From G020353115 sp964389685 (lineage in GTDB: Bacteria > Bacteroidota > Bacteroidia > Bacteroidales > VadinHA17): a stretch of DNA of 64,000 bases. Shown one piece after another: positions 45,745 through 54,797 of the stretch. The position numbers and the translations under genes were made by a program. Under the pieces are notes generated by a model, which worked only from the letters and a program-made list of their open reading frames with translations, was not told where the DNA came from and did no database searches. The first letter of the stretch is position 1. Every line of letters begins with the position of its first letter. Where the stretch lies: contig CAYMFM010000004.1 in the NCBI GenBank assembly GCA_964389685.1, positions 73,746 through 137,745 on the forward strand, given 5' to 3'.

Positions 45745-47214
45745 TTAATACGCCGGATTTGGTGTGGGAAATCGTGCCTCCACCTCAGCCTGCCAGGTGT
45801 GTAGCATCTCAAGCATCCGGTTACGAATGTCCGGAAGGCTGCCCGCCAGGTTTTTCTGTTCACCAATATCTTCAGCAATATTGTATAATTCAACGGGTCG
45901 GTTTTCCTCAAAAAATTCGATCAATTTATAATCCCCTTTCCGGATAGCAGCACCGGGACTGCCTCCCTGGTTTCCATAATGCGGATAATGCCAGAAAATA
46001 GCTCTTTCTTCCGTTCTTCTTTTCCCTTTTAACTGATGAATAAAACTAACCCCATCCAGGTGCTGTTCCGGTTTCAGAGCTATTCCGGCCATTTCCAGAA
46101 TTGTTGGATAAAGATCCGTACTGATGACAGGTTCTGTACATGTTGAGCCGGGAGAGGTATTTCCCGGCCATTTAACCACCATGGGTTCCCGGATGCCTCC
46201 CTCGTAGAGCCAGCCTTTGCCGGATCGCAGGGGTAGATTGCTGGTTGGATGTCCTTCAGAAGTTGACAATCCGCCGTTATCAGACATAAAGAACACAACG
46301 GTTTTTTCTTCCAATCCGGATTCCTGCAGGGAATGAAGGATTTTGCCAACTGCCTGGTCCATCGCTTCAACCATTCCTGCATAAACGGCATGGTTTTGTA
46401 CCAGTCTGACCTTTCGGTCTCCTTCTTCTCCCCATGTATCTCCGGGAGCCTTCTCTCTTTTTGCCTCATATTTCACCTGCAGGTCTTCCCGTGCCATCAA
46501 TGGAGTGTGAACCGAGTAGAAGGAAAGATACGCCAGGAAGGGTTGATCCATATGTTCCTGAATGAATTTTACGGTTTCTGTCGCGAGGCGGTCAGGCAAA
46601 TGTTCACCTTCCGGTCCATCTGTCATCCTTGGATTTTCATAGGGTGAAAAATAGCGGTTACCGCCATAGGGACCTCCACGTTCACAACCTCCAATATTTA
46701 TATCAAAGCCCTGGTTTTCAGGCCAAAATCCTTCGGGACCAAGATGCCACTTACCGGCAAAAAAAGTTGCATATCCTGTCTCTTTTAGCGCTTCGGCAAG
46801 CGTAATTTCTTCCAGGGGCATGCGGTTTTCATATTTTGCCGGCAGCAAGGGTTTGTTTCTTGTCCAGTGTGTACCAACCGTTTCTGGCTGAGGTGCACCG
46901 AAATAATCGGTGGTGTTCAACCGTGCCGGATATTTTCCGGTCATGATGCTGGCACGTGTCGGACTGCATACCGGACATGCTGCATATCCCTGCATAAAAC
47001 GCATCCCTTCAGATGCAAGGCCGTCAATGTTGGGCGTTTCGTAGAATGTTTCCGGGTTATTGAAACCCACATCGGTCCAGCCAAGATCATCAACCAGGAT
47101 GAAGAGAAAGTTGGGTTTGGGTGGTTCAGGATTGCAACCTGAGATGACAGACAAAAGGATTACCCATGTTATCGTTGCAAACATGAATCTTATTGTTTCA
47201 CATTGTTTTGCCAT
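45745..47214 (-). CDS. Sulfatase (S1 family), lipoprotein
   Basis: I start at ATG 47214 (MAKQCETIRFMFATITWVIL, lipobox SVISGC); ATG 47184 is also possible. The frame reaches 47331, but that extension encodes PDALPAGRQGRAGMP, the translation of an intergenic palindromic element, so it is not real coding. Motifs are FLFILVDDLGWTDVG (metal Asp pair), ACPVCSPTRASIMTGKYP (formylglycine site CSPTR), ATFFAGKWHLGPEG, YLSFYSVHTPLMA, VVFFMSDNGGLSTSEG and GWLYEGGIREPMVVKWP. All catalytic parts are intact. It is the last gene of a long minus-strand run that begins with the GH78 gene. Confidence 0.92.
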   Translation of the reverse strand: MAKQCETIRFMFATITWVILLSVISGCNPEPPKPNFLFILVDDLGWTDVGFNNPETFYETPNIDGLASEGMRFMQGYAACPVCSPTRASIMTGKYPARLNTTDYFGAPQPETVGTHWTRNKPLLPAKYENRMPLEEITLAEALKETGYATFFAGKWHLGPEGFWPENQGFDINIGGCERGGPYGGNRYFSPYENPRMTDGPEGEHLPDRLATETVKFIQEHMDQPFLAYLSFYSVHTPLMAREDLQVKYEAKREKAPGDTWGEEGDRKVRLVQNHAVYAGMVEAMDQAVGKILHSLQESGLEEKTVVFFMSDNGGLSTSEGHPTSNLPLRSGKGWLYEGGIREPMVVKWPGNTSPGSTCTEPVISTDLYPTILEMAGIALKPEQHLDGVSFIHQLKGKRRTEERAIFWHYPHYGNQGGSPGAAIRKGDYKLIEFFEENRPVELYNIAEDIGEQKNLAGSLPDIRNRMLEMLHTWQAEVEARFPTPNPAY

Positions 47215-47233
47215 AGGCATCCCTGCCCGTCCC

Positions 47234-47249
47234 TGCCTGCCGGCAGGCA
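47234..47249. repeat. Perfect 16-bp GC-rich palindrome (TGCCTGCCGGCAGGCA)
   Basis: It lies upstream of the sulfatase start inside a longer imperfect inverted repeat (47226-47264). Translated in frame it gives the LPAGRQ peptide seen when such elements are wrongly included in Bacteroidota gene models. It may act as a terminator for the DUF5107 gene that ends at 47306. Confidence 0.6.
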
Positions 47250-47305
47250 AGGCGTCAGGCGGGCCTTCGGGACATATTGTTTCGGGTTGTTTCAGAAAAT
47301 TACCC

Positions 47306-50300
47306 TTATTGAAAAATATTTGTATTTTCATTTAATTTGATAAGAAGGTCAAGTGTCATGTCCTTTCCTCTACGGGAATCATATTTTGATTTTTCAAGGA
47401 TTTCCACAGCCAGCTTAAATTCTCCATTATATATTGCCAGACACCATTGTAAAGCCAGGTTTTCGGGAAGGTTTTCAAATTTGTTCATTATATGATCTGC
47501 CTCTTTTTTTAGATTTTTCATTTTTAATGTCCATGCTGTAATGAAATCTTCAGCAGACAATGTTTTAGATAACGGAAAATCAATAATCGTTTGTTGAACA
47601 GCTGATAATTCTTCTTCCCGGCCGGCGTATTTATGTATTGCGACCAGTAAAAAATTTTCCAGTCGCTCGTCCACACCATACGGTTTACCAACACCCAGGT
47701 TTTCCGGCCACTGCCGGGCCAGATCAATATGATCACGTGCAACCTGGTAATCCTGCTGAATCATGGATTGGACGGCTTCCCTGAGGTTGGATTCGCGCCA
47801 GATCAACCTGCCTGAGGTGGCCCCTTCATTAGGAAGAACAGTTAGATTTTTCAATACATTTATGCTGCTTGCATGCTGACCTGTTTTGTTAAACAGGTCA
47901 GCACATTGAAGACCCAGGTAGTAATTTTCTGGGAATTTTTGAAAATACTCCTTTGATATCCTTGATGCCTCTTCCAGTTTTCCATTCGTCATATAAAAAT
48001 GGGCAATTCGATATCCTGCTCTCCAGGAATGAGGATCCAGTTCAAGTGCCTTCAGGTAGTTGTTTTGAGCGATTGGGAAATCCATTTCCGAAAAAAAATT
48101 TCCTCTGGCAAGGTAAAAAGCAGGATAGTCCGGATCATTTCCACAATCTTCGAATAATAATTTGGCCATCCGGATTTGGCCGTTGTTCCAGTAGATCAGT
48201 GAGAGGTAATATTTTGGTTTCCATGATGTTGAAGAGGCAATGGCCCATTTTAGCAGTTCAACCGATTCTTCCCTGAAAGGAAAAACAAGGTATGGGGAGA
48301 GCTGGTTTGCTTTTTCCAGGAATTGATTTGCTGCGACAGGTTTACCCGAGAGTGCATTCAGGTATGCTGACCAATAAAGGACCATGGGATGTTCAGGAGC
48401 CCGCTCCAGAACCCAGATCGCTTCCTGGTAATAACCCAGGTTAACATATTTTAAGGCTGTTTCCAGAAACGTTTCCTGTGGGAGCTCATTTCTGATCAGC
48501 ATGGCAAGTTCATCCTTTGCCTTTTCAACTCCTTCAGGAAGGAATTTTTCAAACCGGCCAAAATGATTCAACGGGTCAATATTCAACAGATCAACCAGAA
48601 CAGCAGATGCCTGATCGTTCATTCCCATTTTCCTGTATATAACCGCCATCAGCTCAAGACCTGGTAAATTCAAACGATTATAAAGCATGCTTTTCTGGGA
48701 ATATTCTAGCGCTTTACCCATATCACCTTCCCTGAAATAAATCTTTGCCAGTTCGTTATAGGAACCGCACCGGTAACCAGCAGATGCTGCTGCAATGGAA
48801 AATCCATCTTTTGCATCAGCCATCCGGCCTGTTTTCAGGCTTGCGATTCCATAGTAGAAATTTGCTTCAGGATCGTAGGTGTCGATTGCCAGGGATTTCC
48901 GGGTAAATTCCCATGCTTCCTGAAATTCAAGTTGTTTCAGTTTAACCTGCGCAAACCCGTTTAATGCCGGCAGGTAATTTGAATCCTTTTGAAGACATTC
49001 CTGAAATAAACGCTCAGCTTCAGAATAGGAACGCTGGCGAAATTTTTCTTTTCCAAGCAGGTATAATCCATACACAGAATTCCAATCAAATTCTGATAAT
49101 TCAAGTGGTCGTGAAAGAACCTGTCCGGATGTTCCTCCGGGACCAATGATATATTTTTGTCCAAGTTTTATCGAGACATTTTCAGGATTACCTTCAAAGG
49201 CGAAGCTGTAATGTGCTGTTTCGGTTGGACGTAATGTTACAAATTGCTCAAAGATCGTACTTGATTCGGAAAGGATGGTAAGCGTATCGCGGAGATATGT
49301 GTTGGAACAGACCCAGGTATGTAAAGAATCATTCATCATCTCAAGGTTAACTGATGCTTCAGGAATGGCACGGTCAACTCCTTTGGTATTCTTTACCGGG
49401 AACCAATGCTCTGTCCAGATATCGGCAGAGTAGGGAGGGAATCCCCGGTGTTTAAAAGGGGTATAGGTACTGGATGCTGATTCCTGGTTAAATAAGCGCC
49501 CGGATTGGATCTCAATGTACTGACCATCCCTGTCGGTTAGGAGATCTTCCCAAATCATTCCTTGCCTTGAAAGCCCCCAGATCCATATCTTTTTTCCTGG
49601 TTTGTCATCGTAATTTGCATATCGTCCAAAGCCGAAATCATCATCATGCCAGTATCCTCCAAAAAAGTTGGTGTATTCTCCGAGTACATGATATGACTTA
49701 TAACTTCCGAAGTTGTTTTTTTCGTAAAAAGAGATCTCTCTGCCCTCCGGATCTACAGGCCAGGAGGAGGAGATACCATTATGCCCGATATAAGCATTTC
49801 CAGGATAGGCAAATTCAAGATTGCCATCGGCTTTAACGGATCCATTCATCCAGTGGTAATAGGATTGTTCCTGTGAAGTAGGATTAATCCAAAGTGCATT
49901 TGTGGTGAAATAGGATCTGTCCGGATGAAGGTTTATCTCAACCCTCCACTCAGTCCTGGAGGAAAGGTCGGTAGCCCCAATAAAGCAACTGGCGCTTCCA
50001 TCATCGAATTTTCGAAGATAATAATCGACAGGTGTTGAGCATGTTGGAGCATGCCCGATCACACCAAAGTTGATCTCTATACCTCCTGAAGTCCATGGAC
50101 CGCGCATGGCTATATCCCGGAATTTTACACTATGATTGAAGTAGATGAACTGCTTTCCCGAAGATTTCTCAATGGCACCCCAGATCTTTCCCCCAATCTC
50201 AGGAGTGATGTATACTTCGATAAAATCATTTTCCATTTTCACCAGATTCCATTCCCCGGTAACTGGTTCCGATGAGTAACCATCATACCGGAAGTAAGGA

Positions 50301-50467
50301 TAAATCCTTCCCGGGTGTGGAACCGGATCAGGAGAAGAATACGGATAGGTTGGGAGAGAGACCGGCTCTTCTATAATATTTGCCGTTTGGGAGTTTACCG
50401 GGGAAGTTAACAGGTAAAATGCCATTGCATAAAGAAGAGTGAAATGCTTTTTCATCGGAAACAACAT
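47306..50467 (-). CDS. Secreted DUF5107 / TPR-repeat protein (second copy)
   Basis: This 1053-residue protein may start at the ATG used here, which overlaps the stop of the upstream gene (TAATG), or four codons later at MKKHFTLLYAMAFYLLTSPV, a clean signal peptide. The DUF5107 domain spans ~30-390 (VYITPEIGGKIWGAIEKSSG, RGPWTSGGIEINFGVIGHAP, LDPHSWRAGYR lies later in the repeats). About 450-1040 are TPR-like repeats (YSEAERLFQECLQKDSNYLP, GDMGKALEYSQKSMLYN). Like the copy at 4787, it shows the two-part layout of a mutarotase-like domain plus a long helical scaffold. The overlap with the GH2-like gene implies one operon. Confidence 0.85.
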   Translation of the reverse strand: MLFPMKKHFTLLYAMAFYLLTSPVNSQTANIIEEPVSLPTYPYSSPDPVPHPGRIYPYFRYDGYSSEPVTGEWNLVKMENDFIEVYITPEIGGKIWGAIEKSSGKQFIYFNHSVKFRDIAMRGPWTSGGIEINFGVIGHAPTCSTPVDYYLRKFDDGSASCFIGATDLSSRTEWRVEINLHPDRSYFTTNALWINPTSQEQSYYHWMNGSVKADGNLEFAYPGNAYIGHNGISSSWPVDPEGREISFYEKNNFGSYKSYHVLGEYTNFFGGYWHDDDFGFGRYANYDDKPGKKIWIWGLSRQGMIWEDLLTDRDGQYIEIQSGRLFNQESASSTYTPFKHRGFPPYSADIWTEHWFPVKNTKGVDRAIPEASVNLEMMNDSLHTWVCSNTYLRDTLTILSESSTIFEQFVTLRPTETAHYSFAFEGNPENVSIKLGQKYIIGPGGTSGQVLSRPLELSEFDWNSVYGLYLLGKEKFRQRSYSEAERLFQECLQKDSNYLPALNGFAQVKLKQLEFQEAWEFTRKSLAIDTYDPEANFYYGIASLKTGRMADAKDGFSIAAASAGYRCGSYNELAKIYFREGDMGKALEYSQKSMLYNRLNLPGLELMAVIYRKMGMNDQASAVLVDLLNIDPLNHFGRFEKFLPEGVEKAKDELAMLIRNELPQETFLETALKYVNLGYYQEAIWVLERAPEHPMVLYWSAYLNALSGKPVAANQFLEKANQLSPYLVFPFREESVELLKWAIASSTSWKPKYYLSLIYWNNGQIRMAKLLFEDCGNDPDYPAFYLARGNFFSEMDFPIAQNNYLKALELDPHSWRAGYRIAHFYMTNGKLEEASRISKEYFQKFPENYYLGLQCADLFNKTGQHASSINVLKNLTVLPNEGATSGRLIWRESNLREAVQSMIQQDYQVARDHIDLARQWPENLGVGKPYGVDERLENFLLVAIHKYAGREEELSAVQQTIIDFPLSKTLSAEDFITAWTLKMKNLKKEADHIMNKFENLPENLALQWCLAIYNGEFKLAVEILEKSKYDSRRGKDMTLDLLIKLNENTNIFQ

Positions 50468-53448
50468 TATTCAGGGTCAGTAGTTACACGGGTGGTGTAT
50501 TCGACGATATAATACCCTTCCTTAGGGAAAGCCGGTTGAATGGCAGGTAAATGTGTTACGGTTCTGCCTGCCGGAAGTACAATATCCGTAACTTTCTTTT
50601 CAAATACCAACCGTTTACTCATGTCCAGTATCCGGATTTGGAGATCTACTGTTTTTCCTTCTCCCAGGTTTATAATGACCGGTTGTATGGAGTCTACAGG
50701 ACCATACACCACATCGACATTATTACTGCCTGCCACTACTTGTTGAAAGATCATTTGGTTTACATAATAGGCCAGTTTTGCATGACCCAGGCAATCGATG
50801 AGGGGTTTGCGGTAGGTTCCCATGTTGGGACCTCCATGAAGACAACACCAGGAAAATCCATCATAATCACACAACCGCTGTTTTTTCATGGACTCCCACG
50901 CACTGAATGCCTGCCAGGCTTGACTCTCAAGCCATTCATCATAATCAAGCCTGCGACCGATGCTTCCTTTGTCGTAATCCCACTCGTAGGATGGGATCTT
51001 ATACCATGGTTTCCCTTTCATTAAAGACCAGTTTGGCTGGCTTGTAGATTCTTCATGTTCAAAATTAAAATATGCCCTTTCAGGGCTGTTTAGAAAATCC
51101 TGATGATAGGCAGATGGTATCTTTCGCAACAAATCCCAGGTCTTGCCATAGCCCGTATAGGAATCCTGGTTCCCCCTGGTGACCATGGAAGCCGTATATT
51201 CCGGGATAGCACGAATGGTATTTCCATCGATATCGATGGTACCGGCATCATTGCCGAACCTCGTCAAAATGTTTTCAGAAGCGGGGGAGATCAACCGGCT
51301 TTGATCGACCGGAAAGATGGTTTGATATGCCTTGCGATAGAAGGAATTGGATTCTTCAATGGTGTACGGTTTGGCTGCGTAAGGATGATTGGTCACCTCC
51401 CACATGACAATGCTTGGATGGTTGTATACCTGTTTCATGTATTTTGGATACCCTTCAAAATCAACATTCCACCATCCGCCGTTACGGATCCATGCTGAAG
51501 TGGACCAGATAATCATCATTCCAAGCTGATCAGCCATTTCGGCATAACGGGGATCGTTGATACCATCCGACATGTTGGTCTCTGCATGCACGTGAATACG
51601 CAACAGGTTTCCATTCATCTTCTTTATCATCAGGAGTTCTTTTGCCACCCATTCATCCGTGGGACAGCGGTTCCACATTACCAGCTTATCGGCTGGCATC
51701 CTGTATCCCATGATCTGGGCTCCGTTTAGCATTTCGGGTTTGCCATTGATCCTGAACGTACCACCCTCCTGACTGATGGTCCGTATTCCTGTTGTGATTA
51801 CATCATCGTCAATCACCAAGCCGTTATCCTCTTCCAGTGATACAACGATTTTATAGAGATGAGGATGATCGGCTGTCCATAACCGGGGATTTTCAATTTC
51901 CATTATTTTGTCGAAAACAACCCTGCTGGTTGGTTTTATTGCAACGGGGAACTCTGCTTCTGCAACAACCCCCGCTGTTTCATCCGGATACCAGTGGTAA
52001 TACCTAATACGGAGCTTCCCTTCCAGGGGATTTATACCCTCATTTTCGACAGTTATGCGGTGCCGCATGGTTGCCGCTCCATCTATAGCTGTTGTATTCA
52101 CCAGGATATCATCGATATAACTGTTGCTGGTAAGGTCAAGGATTACCCTGCCCATAAACCAGCCTATGTTATGATCGGTGGGGGCATGGAGCATGGGAAA
52201 TTCAAGTTTATGGGATCGAACCTTCACAGCAATCAGGTTGGTCCTGTTTTTTTCAAGAAAACGGGAAATATCCAGCTTTACGGGATGACGGTTGGATAAG
52301 ACTGCTGCTATTTCCCCGTTAATCCAGATCTCACCACCCGGATCGATGGTCTCGATACGGAGAATTGCCTGCTTAAAATCACCGGGCACAATGGTTTTCC
52401 TGAAATAGAGGTCTTCGCCTGCAAACCGCTCTCCACCATGTACTCTGGGAAGGGTTGTTTCTTCCCAGGCACTATCGTCATATTCCCGGTATTTCCAGCC
52501 TTCCAGGGAAAGTTTACACTCAAAATTCTCATCCAGGAAGGTGTTGATCTCGTAAGGAGCCCTGATGTTTCCTGACGGTTTATAACCGACAGCCCGGATA
52601 TTATCCAGTACGATGCCCCTGTTCCCTTCAAATAAAAAATGATCCACTGTTTTTACCGATCCACCCTGCAGAGAAACAAAATCTCCAAGCAGGGAGTCAT
52701 TGATATACACATTATATCGCTGATAAACCAGGTCTGCCTCGATTTTTATACTGTACATGAGCCCGGGCTGGCATTTCTGCAATGTTTCCGTTCCCTCAGC
52801 GGATAGATAATAGAAGCGGCCGCTCTGGTTCACACCGATTGTTGCCAGAGGAACTTTCTGGTTCATCAGTGAAAAGGTGAACTCCTTGCCGGATGCAGGA
52901 ATTTCCATATCCCACCGGACGAAAAAACGCCAGGTTTGTTCAGGTATTGGTTTGCTGAATACCGTCTCTTCATCCCTGAACCGCAATGATGAATGGTCTA
53001 TTTCAATACCGCTTATTTGCTTCCACCGATCGATCTGTAATGAGTCCTCTATTTTCTGACCGGGTTTGTAGCCAAGGCATTTCCACGTACCCATATTCAG
53101 GCGGATGCGGGTCGCAGGTTGTGGTTGAGGTTTTAGCTTTTTCAAAAAATCTTCTACTTCAGCCTGGCTAATAACCATTTTGTTCAGTAAAGGATCTCTG
53201 AAATAATTTTTCGCAACCTCTCCATATGCTTTCAGAAAATCAATCCTTTCTTCTGTGTCAAACCGTTCTGTTTCACCACGAAAATCGGTAACCCCATTTG
53301 CAGCAGGATGGTTTGAAAAATACCGGAGTTCAAAGGATCTGTATGTTTCCTGGCATCTTATTCCAGTGTTAATAAGGGTTATGATAAGAATAAAGAGAAG
53401 GGTCGATCTGCTGAACGACCCGGGTAATAGTTTCTCAGGGGGTGTCAT
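50467..53448 (-). CDS. Atypical GH2-like glycoside hydrolase, acid/base Glu apparently replaced
   Basis: This 993-residue protein has a signal peptide (LLFILIITLINTGIRC). A unique ~300-residue N-terminal region contains a concanavalin-like sandwich (FVRWDMEIPASGKEFTFSLM). Then come a GH2 sugar-binding domain (~310-440: LEGWKYREYDDSAWEETTLP), an Ig-like domain (~445-560) and a TIM barrel (~565-900: TFRINGKPEMLNGAQIMGYR, LLRIHVHAETN). The normal W-x-x-x-N-E acid/base motif reads IVMWEVTNHP: His688 stands where Glu is expected. Glu797 or Glu799 in YFNFEHEES is the likely nucleophile position. Either it uses another acid/base (Glu684 is nearby) or it is a non-classical or binding protein. It overlaps the DUF5107 gene downstream and follows the sugar porter gene. 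Confidence 0.78.
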   Translation of the reverse strand: MTPPEKLLPGSFSRSTLLFILIITLINTGIRCQETYRSFELRYFSNHPAANGVTDFRGETERFDTEERIDFLKAYGEVAKNYFRDPLLNKMVISQAEVEDFLKKLKPQPQPATRIRLNMGTWKCLGYKPGQKIEDSLQIDRWKQISGIEIDHSSLRFRDEETVFSKPIPEQTWRFFVRWDMEIPASGKEFTFSLMNQKVPLATIGVNQSGRFYYLSAEGTETLQKCQPGLMYSIKIEADLVYQRYNVYINDSLLGDFVSLQGGSVKTVDHFLFEGNRGIVLDNIRAVGYKPSGNIRAPYEINTFLDENFECKLSLEGWKYREYDDSAWEETTLPRVHGGERFAGEDLYFRKTIVPGDFKQAILRIETIDPGGEIWINGEIAAVLSNRHPVKLDISRFLEKNRTNLIAVKVRSHKLEFPMLHAPTDHNIGWFMGRVILDLTSNSYIDDILVNTTAIDGAATMRHRITVENEGINPLEGKLRIRYYHWYPDETAGVVAEAEFPVAIKPTSRVVFDKIMEIENPRLWTADHPHLYKIVVSLEEDNGLVIDDDVITTGIRTISQEGGTFRINGKPEMLNGAQIMGYRMPADKLVMWNRCPTDEWVAKELLMIKKMNGNLLRIHVHAETNMSDGINDPRYAEMADQLGMMIIWSTSAWIRNGGWWNVDFEGYPKYMKQVYNHPSIVMWEVTNHPYAAKPYTIEESNSFYRKAYQTIFPVDQSRLISPASENILTRFGNDAGTIDIDGNTIRAIPEYTASMVTRGNQDSYTGYGKTWDLLRKIPSAYHQDFLNSPERAYFNFEHEESTSQPNWSLMKGKPWYKIPSYEWDYDKGSIGRRLDYDEWLESQAWQAFSAWESMKKQRLCDYDGFSWCCLHGGPNMGTYRKPLIDCLGHAKLAYYVNQMIFQQVVAGSNNVDVVYGPVDSIQPVIINLGEGKTVDLQIRILDMSKRLVFEKKVTDIVLPAGRTVTHLPAIQPAFPKEGYYIVEYTTRVTTDPE

Positions 53449-53459
53449 GTTATCCGGTT

Positions 53460-54797
53460 TTATCTTTTTACGGTTACTTTTTCAAGCTCCTCAAGGGATT
53501 TCCCTTTGGTTTCTACCAGGTACTTTTTAAAATAAAAGAAACTGAGAAAGGTAACGATCGCATAGAATCCGAAAATATAGCCAATTCCCTTACCGCTGCT
53601 GAAAGCTCCGACAACGACAGGGAAAAGGAATGAAGTCAGTCCATTGAAAAACCAGTGTGAAAAGGATCCGATAGCGGTTCCCCTGGCGCGAATGTTGTTA
53701 GGAAACATCTCAGACAGCAATACCCAGATGACGGCACCCTGCGAGGAAGCAAAGAAAGTAATGAAGCCAATGAGGAAGATTAGCAGAATAAAACTTTCGA
53801 GTGCTCCGGAGATATAAGCCCAGGCAAACAATCCCAGGAAAACGGTCATTCCCAGGGAGCCCACAAGGAGAAGGTTTTTGCGTCCGAATTGATCGATAAC
53901 CTTCATGGCGACAAGGGTAAAAACCAGGTTGGTGAAACCGATGATAACGGTTTGTCCAATGGCAGAATCGGTGGAGAATCCTACTGAACGGAAAATATCG
54001 GTAGCATAATACATAATGATATTTATCCCCGTGAACTGATTAAAGAAACCGATCATTATTCCGATGATCACCAGCTTTAAAAAGGGCTTTTTGAACAGGT
54101 ACATGCTTCTTGAAATAATCTCTTTATCAATGGATTGTTTGATCTCTTCCAGGACAATTTTCGCATCGGCCTCCGGATTGACTTCCATGATAACCTGACG
54201 GGCACTCTCCAGATTACCGTTCTTAACCAGCCACCGCGGGCTTTTACTAACCATGAACAGAAGAGCAAAAAATACAATGGCAGGTAATCCTTCCACGATG
54301 AACATCCACCGCCAGTTGTTTGCCCCGGTGTTCAGCAGGAGATAGTCGGAAAAAAAAGCAACCAGTATCCCGATGACGATCGCCAGCTGGAAGGTAACGG
54401 TTAACCTGCCCCTGAACAGGGGAGGGGCGATCTCGGAAATATACATCGGAGACAGAACGGAGGATCCGCCCACTGCCAGGCCACCGATAAAGCGGAAAAA
54501 GACAAACCAGTTGAGGTTTGGTGCCAATCCCGTACCGAGTGCAGAAACCAGGAACAGCAATGCCAGGAAACGAAGCATCCTTCTTCTGCCGAAAACATCC
54601 CCGGGTTTCCCGATAAACAGGGCCCCGATAATACAACCAATCAGGGCTGAACTGACAGCCCAACCCTGCATGGCTTCTGTTAAATGGAAATAATCGGTAA
54701 AGAAGGGCATAGCCCCGTTGATCACAGCGGTATCAAAGCCAAACAATAACCCTCCAAGGGCGGCAACAAACGTGTAGGTGTAGAGTTTTTTATGCAT
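53460..54797 (-). CDS. Sugar porter (MFS, xylose/glucose:H+ type)
   Basis: This 445-residue protein has twelve hydrophobic helices and the sugar-porter signatures ALGGLLFGFDTAVINGAMPF (helix 1), GDVFGRRRMLRFLALLF (loop 2-3, G-R-R), RFIGGLAVGGSSVLSPMYIS, SEIAPPLFRGRL, SKSPRWLVKNGNLESAR (the PESPR equivalent), FNQFTGINIIMYYATDIF (the QQxxGxN equivalent, here NQFTGIN) and a C-terminal VETKGKSLEELE. It imports a monosaccharide by proton symport across the inner membrane. Its start overlaps the stop of the GH109-like gene by 8 bp, so it is in the same operon as the GH genes. Confidence 0.93.
   Translation of the reverse strand: MHKKLYTYTFVAALGGLLFGFDTAVINGAMPFFTDYFHLTEAMQGWAVSSALIGCIIGALFIGKPGDVFGRRRMLRFLALLFLVSALGTGLAPNLNWFVFFRFIGGLAVGGSSVLSPMYISEIAPPLFRGRLTVTFQLAIVIGILVAFFSDYLLLNTGANNWRWMFIVEGLPAIVFFALLFMVSKSPRWLVKNGNLESARQVIMEVNPEADAKIVLEEIKQSIDKEIISRSMYLFKKPFLKLVIIGIMIGFFNQFTGINIIMYYATDIFRSVGFSTDSAIGQTVIIGFTNLVFTLVAMKVIDQFGRKNLLLVGSLGMTVFLGLFAWAYISGALESFILLIFLIGFITFFASSQGAVIWVLLSEMFPNNIRARGTAIGSFSHWFFNGLTSFLFPVVVGAFSSGKGIGYIFGFYAIVTFLSFFYFKKYLVETKGKSLEELEKVTVKR

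Noticed and set aside
47215..47331. N-terminal extension of the sulfatase up to 47331
   Set aside because: It translates a palindromic intergenic element, and a better lipoprotein start lies downstream.
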